From an uncultured Muribaculaceae bacterium (lineage in GTDB: Bacteria; Bacteroidota; Bacteroidia; Bacteroidales; Muribaculaceae): DNA of 52,908 bases. Under the pieces are notes generated by a model. The model was not told the origin of the DNA, ran no database searches, and was given only the letters and a program-made list of their open reading frames with translations. The stretch covers positions 1 through 52,908 of the forward strand of contig CAJUBL010000012.1 in the NCBI GenBank assembly GCA_910584665.1, in the 5' to 3' direction. Numbering within the stretch: the stretch's first letter is position 1; each line of letters starts with the position of its first letter. Of the stretch, positions 1 to 8,726 are shown piece after piece. A program made the translations under genes and the position numbers.

Positions 1-54
1 AGCGCGACACTGGCAGTGTCGAGGTGAGCGGTTCGAGTCCGCTATACTCCACCA
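1..54 (+). tRNA. tRNA-Ala (anticodon GGC), 3' part only
   Basis: The window opens inside a tRNA. Visible are the anticodon stem (5-9 pairing with 17-21), the seven-base loop 10-16 with anticodon GGC at 12-14 after T11, a five-base variable region (22-26), the T arm (27-31/39-43 around the loop TTCGAGT) and the 3' acceptor strand 44-50, followed by discriminator A51 and an encoded CCA at 52-54. GGC decodes alanine GCC. Base 70 is U (T48), which fits the G3:U70 alanine identity pair, but the 5' strand lies outside the window, so identity rests mainly on the anticodon. Confidence 0.8.
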
Positions 55-57
55 CCC

Positions 58-95
58 GAAGCGAATTCAGAAACAGATCTGAGTTCGCTTTTTTG
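58..95 (+). terminator. Intrinsic terminator after tRNA-Ala
   Basis: A 10-bp stem (61-70 with 79-88, one T-G pair) around an 8-base loop is followed at once by a run of six T residues (89-94). It starts only a few bases after the tRNA CCA and so should end that transcript. Confidence 0.8.
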
Positions 96-239
96 TATTC
101 ATCCCACTAAACTCGGCATATACTAAGAACTAAATGCAAAAAATCGCTCAGGGACTGAACAAAACTGTTGTGCCTGATGTTTACAATATCGAAAGAAAGA
201 TTACTTTTCCATTGCTTAGAATGTGATAATGATTGGTTT

Positions 240-279
240 ATCAGGCGAGGCGCGTCGGGATGACAGCGCCTCGCCTGAT
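240..279. repeat. Perfect 14-bp GC-rich hairpin
   Basis: Bases 240-253 are the exact reverse complement of 266-279, with a 12-base loop (254-265). The stem is GC-rich (10 of 14 pairs). No T run follows on either side, so it is not a typical intrinsic terminator. It may be a structured RNA element, a protein-binding palindrome or a REP-like sequence. Confidence 0.6.
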
Positions 280-301
280 GTATATGCATCCATTGAAAGA
301 A

Positions 302-557
302 CATATCGGGACCATCCGGAGGAGTCTTGAAGCGCAGATTACGCAGATTTTCCTGTTTTTTAAAGAAGACACTCTGGGGTTTTCTACCTCATAATATTTT
401 TACGTAATTTGCAGTTGTTCTTCTCAGCGCAAAAGACCGGTACGCTAAATATAATCTGCGATTATCGTTCAGCATCATTTATCAATTCAGAACGCTTTCG
501 GAGCGAAGCGCAGAGAGAATCTGCGCTTCAAGATTCCTCCGGATGGTCCCGATATGC
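302..557. repeat. 256-bp element bounded by 39-bp inverted repeats
   Basis: Bases 302-340 and 519-557 are reverse complements with one mismatch. Each arm contains CCATCCGGA followed about 13 bases later by GCGCAGATT. The same core recurs twice in direct orientation near 19622-19700. The interior (341-518) has no gene. The arrangement resembles a small non-coding mobile element (MITE-like) or two opposed copies of an intergenic repeat. I see no clear target-site duplication. Confidence 0.6.
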
Positions 558-598
558 ACTTTAATTTCTGCAGTTGCTATGGATTTTTGACGGATTAT

Positions 599-630
599 TT
601 TGACGGTGTCATTTTTATGTAGTATCTTAG
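599..630 (+). promoter_or_regulatory. Bacteroidota-type promoter for manC
   Basis: TTTG at 599-602 and TATCTTAG at 623-630 are 20 bp apart, close to the Bacteroidota -33 TTTG / -7 TAnnTTTG consensus (one mismatch in the -7 box). The predicted start is about 20-25 bases upstream of the ATG at 659. Confidence 0.55.
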
Positions 631-658
631 AGCCCCCTAACTGAAATCATCATCGTTT

Positions 659-1741
659 ATGACAGACAGACATAGATATTGTGTGATAATGTGTGGCGGC
701 ATAGGAAGCCGTTTCTGGCCCTATAGCCGTACCGACCGTCCCAAACAGTTCATCGACTTCTTCGGTACAGGCCGCTCTCTGCTGCAGATGAGCTATGACC
801 GTATACTGTCCGTCGTGCCGGCCGAGAACATTATCGTGGTCACCAACACCGTATACGCGCCGCTGGTCAGGGAACAGCTTCCCGACATCGACAACAGCCG
901 CATCCTTCTGGAGCCGGCCCGTCGCAATACCGCGCCTTGTATAGCATGGGCGGCCCATCACATCGCAGCCCTCGACCCTGAGGCAAGCATGATTGTGACA
1001 CCGAGCGACCATCTCATAACGCGCGATAAAGAATTCGAGACGAGCATACTGAAAGGCTTCGAATTTGTCGAGAGCCATGACGCTCTGCTCACTCTCGGTA
1101 TCAGACCAACCCGTCCTGAGACCGGATACGGATACATCCAGATAGGCCGCGAGATCGGAGACGGTATACTCAAGGTGAAGACTTTCACCGAAAAACCCAA
1201 CCGCGAGCTCGCCGAAGTATTTCTGGAGAGCGGCGAGTTTTTCTGGAACTCAGGAATATTCCTGTGGAAGGCTTCAGCCATCAAAAAGGCTCTGGCCGAA
1301 CATGCCGGCGACATATATTCCATATTCGAGCAGGGAAACGGTGTTTACGGCACGCCTGCCGAGAACGATTTCATCCAGGCCAACTTCCCGGGCTGCATGG
1401 GAATTTCGATAGATTTCGCCGTGATGGAGAAAGCATCCAACGTGTATGTGGAATGTGTCGACTTCGGCTGGAACGATCTGGGCACCTGGAGCGCACTTTA
1501 TGACAACTCACCACGCAACCGCGACGGGAATGTCACACAGAACTGCCGCGTCATAGCCTACAACTCACACGGCAACATATTTGCCGTCAGCGGCGAGAAA
1601 CTCATTGTTGCGGAAGGGCTCGAAAACTATATCATAGCCGATGCCGGCGATGTGCTGCTCATATGTCCCAAGAGCGAGGAGCAACGCATCAAACTGATGG
1701 TAAACGACGCCAAGGAAAAATACGGAGACAAATACCTCTGA
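659..1741 (+). CDS. manC: Mannose-1-phosphate guanylyltransferase
   Basis: Makes GDP-mannose from mannose-1-phosphate and GTP in the cytoplasm, a donor for surface polysaccharide and protein glycosylation and the precursor of GDP-fucose. The 360-residue protein opens with the nucleotidyltransferase signature GGIGSRFWPYSR..PKQF (residues 13-31), then EPARRNTAP (85-93), PSDH (115-118) and FTEKP (176-180), as in the short GMP-type enzymes lacking the C-terminal isomerase domain of bifunctional ManC. The ATG at 659 puts the signature at the usual distance from the N-terminus. A promoter lies at 599-630, and ruvB follows after 9 bases, so the two may be co-transcribed. Confidence 0.92.
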   Translation: MTDRHRYCVIMCGGIGSRFWPYSRTDRPKQFIDFFGTGRSLLQMSYDRILSVVPAENIIVVTNTVYAPLVREQLPDIDNSRILLEPARRNTAPCIAWAAHHIAALDPEASMIVTPSDHLITRDKEFETSILKGFEFVESHDALLTLGIRPTRPETGYGYIQIGREIGDGILKVKTFTEKPNRELAEVFLESGEFFWNSGIFLWKASAIKKALAEHAGDIYSIFEQGNGVYGTPAENDFIQANFPGCMGISIDFAVMEKASNVYVECVDFGWNDLGTWSALYDNSPRNRDGNVTQNCRVIAYNSHGNIFAVSGEKLIVAEGLENYIIADAGDVLLICPKSEEQRIKLMVNDAKEKYGDKYL

Positions 1742-1750
1742 TCCAACACG

Positions 1751-2779
1751 ATGTCCGATACCTTTGACATACACTCACAGGAAAACAGAACCGAGCGCGA
1801 CAGAGACTTCGAACGGGCCCTGCGTCCGTCACAGTTCGACTCGTTCAACGGCCAGGAGAAAATCGTAGACAACCTCAGGATATTCGTCGAGGCGGCCCGC
1901 ATGAGAGGTGAGGCCCTTGACCATCTTCTGTTACACGGGCCTCCCGGACTCGGTAAGACTACACTGAGCAATATAATAGCCAACGAGCTCGGCGTAGGAT
2001 TCAAAGTTACCTCCGGACCGGTTCTTGACAAGCCCGGAGACCTCGCCGGCATACTCACATCGCTCGAAGAGAACGACGTCCTGTTTATTGATGAGATACA
2101 CCGTCTCAGTCCCGTAGTTGAGGAATATCTGTACTCGGCCATGGAAGATTACCGTATCGATATAATGATCGACAAGGGACCCGGCGCACGTAGCGTACAG
2201 CTCACACTCGCCCCCTTCACGCTTATCGGTGCCACCACCCGCAGCGGCCTGCTTACATCTCCGCTGAGAGCACGGTTCGGTATCAACTGCCATCTGGAGT
2301 ATTACGACCACGAGATACTGGAACGCATCATAGCCCGATCGGCACACCTGCTCAACGTGGTAATCACCGGCGAGGCCGCCCACGAGATAGCCATGCGTTC
2401 ACGAGGCACGCCACGTATCGCCAACGCACTCCTGAGACGAGTACGCGACTTCGCCCAGGTAAAGGGCAACGGACGTATTGATCCGGAGATAGCCCGCTTC
2501 GCGCTCGAAGCCCTCAATATCGACAGATACGGTCTCGACGAGATCGACAACAAGATACTCAACACGATCATCACCAAGTTCAAGGGAGGTCCCGTAGGTA
2601 TCACCACAATAGCGACAGCCTTAGGTGAGGATCCGGGTACGATCGAGGAGGTCTACGAACCGTTCCTGATCAAGGAGGGATTCATCAGGCGCACACCCCG
2701 CGGACGCGAGGTCACCGAACTCGCCTACCGTCATATGGGAAAATCCCGATACAATGACTTCGGCGGAATTTTTGAATAA
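1751..2779 (+). CDS. ruvB: Holliday junction branch migration ATPase RuvB
   Basis: Hexameric AAA+ motor that drives branch migration with RuvA in recombination and repair. The 342-residue length is typical. Visible are Walker A GPPGLGKTT (63-71), Walker B with DEIHR (114-118), sensor 1 GATTRSG (160-166), the arginine-finger region PLRARFG (171-177) and the C-terminal winged helix ending in TPRGREVTELAYRHM. It starts 9 bases after manC and is followed by a strong hairpin (2790-2817). RuvA and RuvC are not in the window, as is common in Bacteroidota. Confidence 0.97.
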   Translation: MSDTFDIHSQENRTERDRDFERALRPSQFDSFNGQEKIVDNLRIFVEAARMRGEALDHLLLHGPPGLGKTTLSNIIANELGVGFKVTSGPVLDKPGDLAGILTSLEENDVLFIDEIHRLSPVVEEYLYSAMEDYRIDIMIDKGPGARSVQLTLAPFTLIGATTRSGLLTSPLRARFGINCHLEYYDHEILERIIARSAHLLNVVITGEAAHEIAMRSRGTPRIANALLRRVRDFAQVKGNGRIDPEIARFALEALNIDRYGLDEIDNKILNTIITKFKGGPVGITTIATALGEDPGTIEEVYEPFLIKEGFIRRTPRGREVTELAYRHMGKSRYNDFGGIFE

Positions 2780-2789
2780 CTGATCACAG

Positions 2790-2817
2790 CAGGGTCGCGG
2801 CATTGGCCGCGACCCTG
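2790..2817 (+). terminator. 11-bp hairpin after ruvB, possible terminator or attenuator
   Basis: Bases 2790-2800 pair perfectly with 2807-2817 around a 6-base loop. No clear T run follows, so termination is uncertain. It separates ruvB from the flippase gene starting 17 bases later and could adjust read-through or stabilise the 3' end of the ruvB message. Confidence 0.45.
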
Positions 2818-2833
2818 ATACAATATTACAGAT

Positions 2834-4294
2834 ATGGCATCACTGAAATCGCTTGTAAAAGACACCGCCGTGTATGGCGTAAGCAGTATCGTGGGACGCC
2901 TGCTCAACTGGCTGCTGGTACCTGTCTATACCTACACATTCACCGCCACCGGCGAGTATGGAATTGTCACCAACCTGTACTCCTACGTGGCTGTAGCTCT
3001 GATACTGCTTACCTATGGTATGGAGACCGGCTTCTTCCGCTTCACCAGCCACGAGCGGTGGAAAAATCCCGGCCAGGTATATACCACTACCCTCATCACC
3101 GTCGGAAGTACCTCGCTGCTGTTTATGGTCATAGTCTCGCTGTTGTCACCCTCGATAGCCGCATGGCTTGACTACGGTGACCACCCCGAATACATATGGA
3201 TGATGGCCGTCGCGGTAGGAGCCGATGCCGTCACATCCATCCCGTTCGCCTATCTGCGTTACAGGAAACGTCCATACAGGTTCGCGACAGTAAAGCTCAT
3301 TGGCATAGCACTCAACATCGGGCTTAACCTGTTCTTCATCAAGATATGCCCGTGGCTATGGGGTGTCACTCCACATATCGGCTACATATTTCTGGCCAAT
3401 CTGATATGCTCGCTGGCAACGCTGTTGCTTCTCCTGCCTGAACTCACGGCCGAACGCTACAGTTTCAACAGAAGGCTTCTGCGAGAGATGCTCGCCTACT
3501 CTCTGCCGTTGCTTGTGCTCGGACTTGCAGGCATAATGAACCAGACCATAGACAAAATTCTGCTGCCCGTGCTCGAACCTGACCGACAGCAGGCCATGAA
3601 CGACCTCGGTATATACGGTGCCTGCTACAAGGTAGCGGTCATAATGGTGATGTTCCTGCAGGCATTCAGATTCGCATACGAACCCTTCGTCTTCGCCAGA
3701 CACCGCGAGGGAGGAGACATGACAGCCGAACAGAAACTCGATGACTACTCCCGTGTCATGACCTGGTTCGTGGCACTCGGACTGCTGATATTCTTAGGTG
3801 TGATGGTGTTCCTGCCAGTATTAAGATACTTCATAAGTCCGGCCTACTTCGAGGGGCTGAGAGTGGTCCCTGTGATAATGCTGGCCGAACTCTGCTTCGG
3901 AATATTCTTCAACCTCTCGATATGGTACAAACTCACCGACCGTACCATCTGGGGATCATACTTCTCAACCGTCGGTCTGATCATCACGGTGGGGCTTAAC
4001 ATCCTGCTGGTTCCCCGCATGGGCTACATGGGGTGTGCCTGGGCCGCACTCGCCTGCTACGGCACAATGATGGCAGCCAGTTATGTGATCGGACAACGAT
4101 ACTTCAAGGTGCCGTACGCCATGGGACGCATTGCACTTTACACAGCTGTAGCTCTCGGACTATATGCCGTAATGTTGATCATAAAGACCGAAAGCCAGCT
4201 GTTGAACATGGGGACAGGAACATTGTTTATACTATTGTATGTTATACTGCTGTGGCGCCTGGAACTCAAGGGCAGGATACCGCGGCTGAGATAA
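2834..4294 (+). CDS. Polysaccharide flippase, Wzx/MATE-like (oligosaccharide flippase family)
   Basis: A 486-residue integral membrane protein with about 12-14 hydrophobic segments spread over its whole length. The N-terminus (a short amphipathic lead, then a Gly/Ser-rich first helix with GRLLNW and VPVYTY) is typical of the Wzx/RfbX and PST families that flip lipid-linked oligosaccharides across the inner membrane. An ordinary glycan locus is not adjacent; neighbours are ruvB and a TPR protein, so this copy probably serves a core envelope function. The substrate cannot be read from sequence. Confidence 0.85.
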   Translation: MASLKSLVKDTAVYGVSSIVGRLLNWLLVPVYTYTFTATGEYGIVTNLYSYVAVALILLTYGMETGFFRFTSHERWKNPGQVYTTTLITVGSTSLLFMVIVSLLSPSIAAWLDYGDHPEYIWMMAVAVGADAVTSIPFAYLRYRKRPYRFATVKLIGIALNIGLNLFFIKICPWLWGVTPHIGYIFLANLICSLATLLLLLPELTAERYSFNRRLLREMLAYSLPLLVLGLAGIMNQTIDKILLPVLEPDRQQAMNDLGIYGACYKVAVIMVMFLQAFRFAYEPFVFARHREGGDMTAEQKLDDYSRVMTWFVALGLLIFLGVMVFLPVLRYFISPAYFEGLRVVPVIMLAELCFGIFFNLSIWYKLTDRTIWGSYFSTVGLIITVGLNILLVPRMGYMGCAWAALACYGTMMAASYVIGQRYFKVPYAMGRIALYTAVALGLYAVMLIIKTESQLLNMGTGTLFILLYVILLWRLELKGRIPRLR

Positions 4295-4313
4295 TGACTG
4301 CATAAATTATCGT

Positions 4314-5081
4314 ATGAAAACACATGTTAAAAAACCGATACTGACAATAATCCTCATGTTGATGGCATCAGCGGCCCTCGCCACCGACTATGCGACTCTA
4401 CAGGTCAAGGCCGAACGGTTCTATCGCTATGAGGAATGGGCGAGCGCACTGGCCATGTACAAACTTATGCTTGACCGTCAGCCAGATGTAGCCGACACCT
4501 ACAGCCACGCCATCGTGGCCGCATCAATGGACTCTCTCACCGACGAACCGGCTCTTCTGCTCAGACAGTCGATGGACTCACGTGTGCCGCTTGACTCAAT
4601 CTATGACGGAGTGAGACGACTCGCATTCCAACAGGGCAATGCCCTGCTATACGAGCGGTTTCTCGAAGACATAGGAAACCGGTACAGCTGGATGAGACGT
4701 AACATAGACGGACGCCTGCTCGCATATTACACATGGCGCAGGGATGCCGCAGGAATGGTCGAATATGCCGGGCGAATGCTGGAAGGCATGCCCGGCAATA
4801 TCGGTTTCCTCACGGCTCTCGCCGACGGTTATTTCGGTCTGGGCGACAACCGCCGGGCAGTGGACACCTACAACCATATTCTGGCACTTGACCCGGAAAA
4901 CTACCACGCGCTGCTGGTGCTCGGCAACTACTACAACAACGTGAGCCGCGAGGACCGCTTCAATCAGGAGGCACGCATCCTTGCCGACCAGTATCTTACT
5001 CTCGCCAACACCCTGCACGCAACCCCATACGTCACAGGCATACTTGCCGCTCCCGACCGGCTTACGGCTGTCAGTCCCTGA
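4314..5081 (+). CDS. Exported tetratricopeptide-repeat protein
   Basis: A 255-residue protein beginning with a Sec signal peptide (MKTHVKKP, a hydrophobic core, then ALA before TDYA). At least two TPR-like units are visible: near the N-terminus (AERFYRYEEWASALAMYKLML) and around residues 165-200 (ALADGYFGLGDNRRAVDTYN and DPENYHALLVLGN). It is probably a periplasmic scaffold with no known partner. The gene lies 19 bases after the flippase. Its last few codons run directly into an antisense remnant of a GH3 glycosidase, so the present C-terminus may have been created by a rearrangement. Confidence 0.7.
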   Translation: MKTHVKKPILTIILMLMASAALATDYATLQVKAERFYRYEEWASALAMYKLMLDRQPDVADTYSHAIVAASMDSLTDEPALLLRQSMDSRVPLDSIYDGVRRLAFQQGNALLYERFLEDIGNRYSWMRRNIDGRLLAYYTWRRDAAGMVEYAGRMLEGMPGNIGFLTALADGYFGLGDNRRAVDTYNHILALDPENYHALLVLGNYYNNVSREDRFNQEARILADQYLTLANTLHATPYVTGILAAPDRLTAVSP

Positions 5082-5262
5082 CTTCGAAGCGGCCTGGCTC
5101 AAAGACCCACCCGTGTCTGTCGGGATCGAAATAGCTCAGGGCTCTGCGGTCGACGGTGAACGATACCTCGGCGGTCTCGCCGGGTTTCAGGCGGATCTTA
5201 CGGAAGCCTTTTCAGCTCTTTGACAGGACGGATAACACTATATAACCGAATGATATCATTGA
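5071..5262 (-). pseudogene. C-terminal remnant of a GH3 beta-glucosidase (FnIII-like domain)
   Basis: On the minus strand one frame reads GFRKIRLKPGETAEVSFTV, then DRRALSYFDP and WVFEPGRFEVRD before a stop at 5071-5073. Just upstream another frame reads SVIRPVKELK. Joined, they match the fibronectin-III-like tail of family 3 beta-glucosidases (VTRPVKELKGF...LKPGET...GxWVxEPGxFEV). One extra A in the AAAA near 5209-5212 explains the frameshift. The catalytic domains are absent, so this is a dead fragment of about 60 codons. It abuts the TPR gene tail. Confidence 0.75.
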
Positions 5263-5336
5263 TTAAAGATTGTTAAAAAACCGGATATTTGAGGTCTGTC
5301 CGAACGTTATGTATGGGGTGAGGCAATAATTCTTTA

Positions 5337-5344
5337 TAATTTTG
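5337..5344 (+). promoter_or_regulatory. -7 promoter element TAATTTTG upstream of topA
   Basis: A perfect TAnnTTTG box lies 85 bases upstream of the topA ATG. The region at the -33 distance contains only TATG (5312-5315), so the upstream element is weak. The implied leader is about 80 bases. Confidence 0.5.
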
Positions 5345-5429
5345 CCCACTTAAAAGTACACATAATTATATAGCATGAGAGGATATGGTCCTGCTCCATG
5401 CCATAAAACCAGCACACAACACATAACCC

Positions 5430-7763
5430 ATGGCACCAAACTTAGTAATAGTAGAGTCCCCGGCAAAGGCCAAGACAATAGAGAAATTCTTAGGGAGCGA
5501 CTATCACGTGATGTCGAGCTACGGACACATACGTGACCTTAAACGCAAGACATTCAGCATTGACGTTGACGATAACTTCAGACCTATATACGAAGTTCCC
5601 GATGACAAGAAAGCTCTGGTAGCCGACCTTAAGAAAGCCGCCAGGAGTGCCAGTATGGTATGGCTGGCATCCGATGAAGACCGTGAGGGAGAGGCTATAG
5701 CCTGGCACCTGTACGAAGTGCTGGGACTGAAGCCTGCCACAACACGGCGCATAGTATTCCACGAGATTACCAAGGATGCCATACTGAACGCCATAGAGAA
5801 TCCGCGTGGTATCGATCTGGGACGTGTCGACGCACAGCAGGCACGTCGTGTACTGGACCGCATCGTGGGATTCGAACTGTCCCCGGTGTTATGGAAAAAA
5901 ATCAAACCCGCACTCTCGGCCGGTCGTGTACAGTCTGTAGCCGTAAGGCTTATAGTAGAACGCGAGAAAGAGATAAAAGCGTTCGTGCCTGAAGAATACT
6001 TTCGCGTGACAGCCGACTTTGTCGACGCTGCCGGCTCGGTACTCAGGACCGAGTATTCACACCGACTGCACGGACACCGACAGGCCGAGGAACTATTCGG
6101 CCGCTGCAACAACGCCGCATGGAACGTCGGCGATATCACAGTCAGACCGGTGAAGAAATCCCCGGCCCCGCCATTCACTACCTCGACACTGCAGCAGGAA
6201 GCCGCACGCAAACTCGGCTTCACTGTCGGACAGACAATGATGGTGGCCCAGCACCTGTATGAGAACGGACATATCACCTACATGCGTACAGACTCACTCA
6301 ACCTCTCTCAACTCGCCATAAACACGATCAGAAACGAGATAGAGACCAGCATAGGACCGGAATACCTGAAAGTACGCCGGTATCATACCTCAAGCAAAGG
6401 TGCGCAGGAGGCCCATGAGGCAATACGTCCCACATATATCAACAAGCATGATATCGAGGGGACACCTCAGGAGAAACGGCTGTACAATCTCATATGGAAG
6501 CGCACTATAGCCTCACAGATGGCCGACGCCGAACTTGAGAAGACCACCGTCGACATTGTTACGTCCGGTACTGACGACCGTTTCACAGCTACCGGAGAAG
6601 TGATAAAGTTTGACGGATTCCTGAAAGTTTATATCGAAAGCCACGATGACGACCCCGTGGACAGCAATACACAGTCACTCCTGCCCGTAATGCACCAGGG
6701 TGACGCTGTCGCCATGACACAGATAACGGCCCAGCAGCGATACACCCAGCACCCGCCCCGGTACACCGAGGCCTCACTCGTGAAAAAAATGGAGGAACTG
6801 GGCATAGGCCGCCCGTCGACCTACGCTCCGACTATCTCCACCATACAGCAACGCGAATATGTTGAAAAGGGTGACAAGCCAGGTATCGAACGCACCGTCA
6901 CAACCCTCAGACTCACACCAGGCGGCAGTATGACCGAGCAGCAGCGGCAGGAGACCACCGGTGCCGAAAAAGGCAAACTGATACCCACCGACATAGGTAT
7001 AGTAGTCAACGACTTCCTCACAGAATATTTCCCCGATATACTTGATTACAACTTCACGGCACGCGTCGAGGAACGCTTCGACGAGATCGCCGAAGGTAAA
7101 CTCCCCTGGACCGAAGAGATGGCCGAATTCTACGGCATGTTCCATCCGGCCGTAGACAGCGCCATGAACATGCATCTGGAACACAAAGTCGGGGAACGTC
7201 TGCTGGGCAACGATCCCGTGAGCGGCAAGCCTGTGAGTGTCAAGATCGGACGCTACGGCCCGCTTGTGCAGCTTGGCGATACAGACAATGAGGAAAAACC
7301 TCAGTTCGCATCGTTGCTCAAAGGACAGTCCGTATCGACAATCACCTTGGAAGATGCACTGAAACTCTTCGAATTCCCGCGTAATCTGGGTGACTACGAA
7401 GACAAAGCCGTTACAGTCGCCATAGGCCGGTTCGGTCCGTATGTCAAGCATGACAACAAGTTCATATCCATACCGAAAGACACGGCGCCGGCCGCGCTTA
7501 CTCTCGACGAAGCCATAGAGCTCATCGACGCCAAACGTCAGGCCGACAGCCAGAAAGTGGTACGCATATTCGACGAAGATCCCGAGATGCAGCTGTTGCG
7601 CGGCCCATACGGCATCTATATAAGCTACAGGAAAAAAAACTACAAGATACCGAAGACTATTGCCGACCCGGCCTCCCTGTCGCTCGACGAGTGCCGCGGG
7701 ATTGTAGATAAAGCCCCCGCTCCCAAGGCACGCCGCACAGCCACACGTAAATCAAATAAATAA
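5430..7763 (+). CDS. topA: DNA topoisomerase I (type IA)
   Basis: Relaxes negative supercoils by single-strand passage. The 777-residue protein opens with the TOPRIM strand LVIVESPAKAKTIEKFLG and has the DxDxE-like acidic motif in SDEDREGEAIAWH. The catalytic tyrosine is Tyr284 in ITYMRTDS. The central GRPSTYAPTI motif is also typical. After about residue 590 come repeated topoisomerase C-terminal units (SVKIGRYGPLVQLG, VAIGRFGPYVKH, LLRGPYGIYISY) ending in a basic tail; the zinc-ribbon cysteines of the enterobacterial enzyme are absent. The ATG at 5430 gives the expected N-terminus. Confidence 0.97.
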   Translation: MAPNLVIVESPAKAKTIEKFLGSDYHVMSSYGHIRDLKRKTFSIDVDDNFRPIYEVPDDKKALVADLKKAARSASMVWLASDEDREGEAIAWHLYEVLGLKPATTRRIVFHEITKDAILNAIENPRGIDLGRVDAQQARRVLDRIVGFELSPVLWKKIKPALSAGRVQSVAVRLIVEREKEIKAFVPEEYFRVTADFVDAAGSVLRTEYSHRLHGHRQAEELFGRCNNAAWNVGDITVRPVKKSPAPPFTTSTLQQEAARKLGFTVGQTMMVAQHLYENGHITYMRTDSLNLSQLAINTIRNEIETSIGPEYLKVRRYHTSSKGAQEAHEAIRPTYINKHDIEGTPQEKRLYNLIWKRTIASQMADAELEKTTVDIVTSGTDDRFTATGEVIKFDGFLKVYIESHDDDPVDSNTQSLLPVMHQGDAVAMTQITAQQRYTQHPPRYTEASLVKKMEELGIGRPSTYAPTISTIQQREYVEKGDKPGIERTVTTLRLTPGGSMTEQQRQETTGAEKGKLIPTDIGIVVNDFLTEYFPDILDYNFTARVEERFDEIAEGKLPWTEEMAEFYGMFHPAVDSAMNMHLEHKVGERLLGNDPVSGKPVSVKIGRYGPLVQLGDTDNEEKPQFASLLKGQSVSTITLEDALKLFEFPRNLGDYEDKAVTVAIGRFGPYVKHDNKFISIPKDTAPAALTLDEAIELIDAKRQADSQKVVRIFDEDPEMQLLRGPYGIYISYRKKNYKIPKTIADPASLSLDECRGIVDKAPAPKARRTATRKSNK

Positions 7764-7768
7764 TCCAT

Positions 7769-8710
7769 ATGCCACGTCCACTTAAAAGTAAACCGGGAGC
7801 CGAAAAACGACGCTTCACACCAGATGTCATAGAGACCTATGAGGCAACAGAGGCAGGACCGCTGCTGGAATTCCTGTATGCCGTCATGCCACAGCGCAAA
7901 CGTACCAACGTCAAGGAACTGCTCAAGCACAACAGCGTCAGGGTAGGACAACTGGTGACCTCTCAGTTTGACCAGCCGCTGTCCCCCGGAGACACTGTTG
8001 CAGTCAACCTCTCACGCGAATGGCCCCGCTTCTACAACCGCCGCATGCAGCTGGTGTATGAAGACGAGGATATCATTGTTGTCAACAAGGGTTACGGACT
8101 GCTGTCCATGGGCAATGACCGCGTCAAAGAAGGCACCGCCTACTCAATACTCAGAGATTACGTGAAATGGCAGGATCCGCGCAACAAGATATTCATAGTA
8201 CACCGTCTTGACCGCGACACATCGGGCCTGATGATGTACGCCCGCAATCCCCGCGCCAAAGAAGCCATGCAGCACAACTGGAACAACATGGTGCTGGAGC
8301 GCATGTATCTCGCTGTAGTCGAAGGCAAGGTTGATGACGACGAAGGTGAGATACGCAGCTATCTTGCCGAAAACTCGCAGTTTGAAGTATATTCGACCGA
8401 CAACCCGGACGAGGGCCAGCTTGCCGTGACCCGATACAAAGTGCTGAAAAGAGCCAACGGATACTCGTTGCTGGAAGTCTCGCTCGACACCGGGCGCAAG
8501 AACCAGATACGTGTACACATGAAAGATCTGGGACATCCTATAGCCGGTGACCGCAAATACGGAGCCCATACAAGCCCCATACACCGACTTGCACTCCATG
8601 CCCAGACTCTGAGATTCATACACCCGGTGACACGCCAGCTGATGTCATTCTCCACGCCCGTTCCGGCCGCGTTCTCGTCAATAGTGAAGGTAGGCGGCAA
8701 ACAGATATGA
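7769..8710 (+). CDS. RluA/RluD-family pseudouridine synthase
   Basis: Isomerises specific uridines in rRNA or tRNA. The 313-residue protein has an N-terminal basic tail, an S4-like RNA-binding region (about 42-80, with VKELLKHNSVRVG) and the RluA catalytic core with HRLDRDTSG (145-153), where Asp148 is the nucleophile. The GRKNQIRVHM and GHPIAGDRKYG motifs that complete the family signature are present. It starts 5 bases after topA and probably shares its transcript. The exact target cannot be assigned, so I do not give a gene symbol. Confidence 0.92.
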   Translation: MPRPLKSKPGAEKRRFTPDVIETYEATEAGPLLEFLYAVMPQRKRTNVKELLKHNSVRVGQLVTSQFDQPLSPGDTVAVNLSREWPRFYNRRMQLVYEDEDIIVVNKGYGLLSMGNDRVKEGTAYSILRDYVKWQDPRNKIFIVHRLDRDTSGLMMYARNPRAKEAMQHNWNNMVLERMYLAVVEGKVDDDEGEIRSYLAENSQFEVYSTDNPDEGQLAVTRYKVLKRANGYSLLEVSLDTGRKNQIRVHMKDLGHPIAGDRKYGAHTSPIHRLALHAQTLRFIHPVTRQLMSFSTPVPAAFSSIVKVGGKQI

Positions 8711-8726
8711 TATAACGTATTATGTT

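Larger units (their letters stand above)
96..598. other. Gene-free stretch with hairpin and inverted-repeat element
   Basis: I see no credible gene here; the short antisense open frame over 107-304 has no recognisable product. The stretch contains a perfect 14-bp hairpin (240-279) and an inverted-repeat element (302-557), both listed separately, and ends at the promoter of the mannose-1-phosphate guanylyltransferase gene. Confidence 0.6.

Noticed and set aside
107..304. 65-codon minus-strand frame in the first gap
   Set aside because: No signal peptide, motif or promoter, and it includes the perfect hairpin, so non-coding DNA is more likely.
5519..6277. 252-codon open frame antisense to topA
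   Set aside because: It lies opposite the conserved TOPRIM and core coding of topA and has a low-complexity Ser/Arg-rich composition typical of shadow frames.
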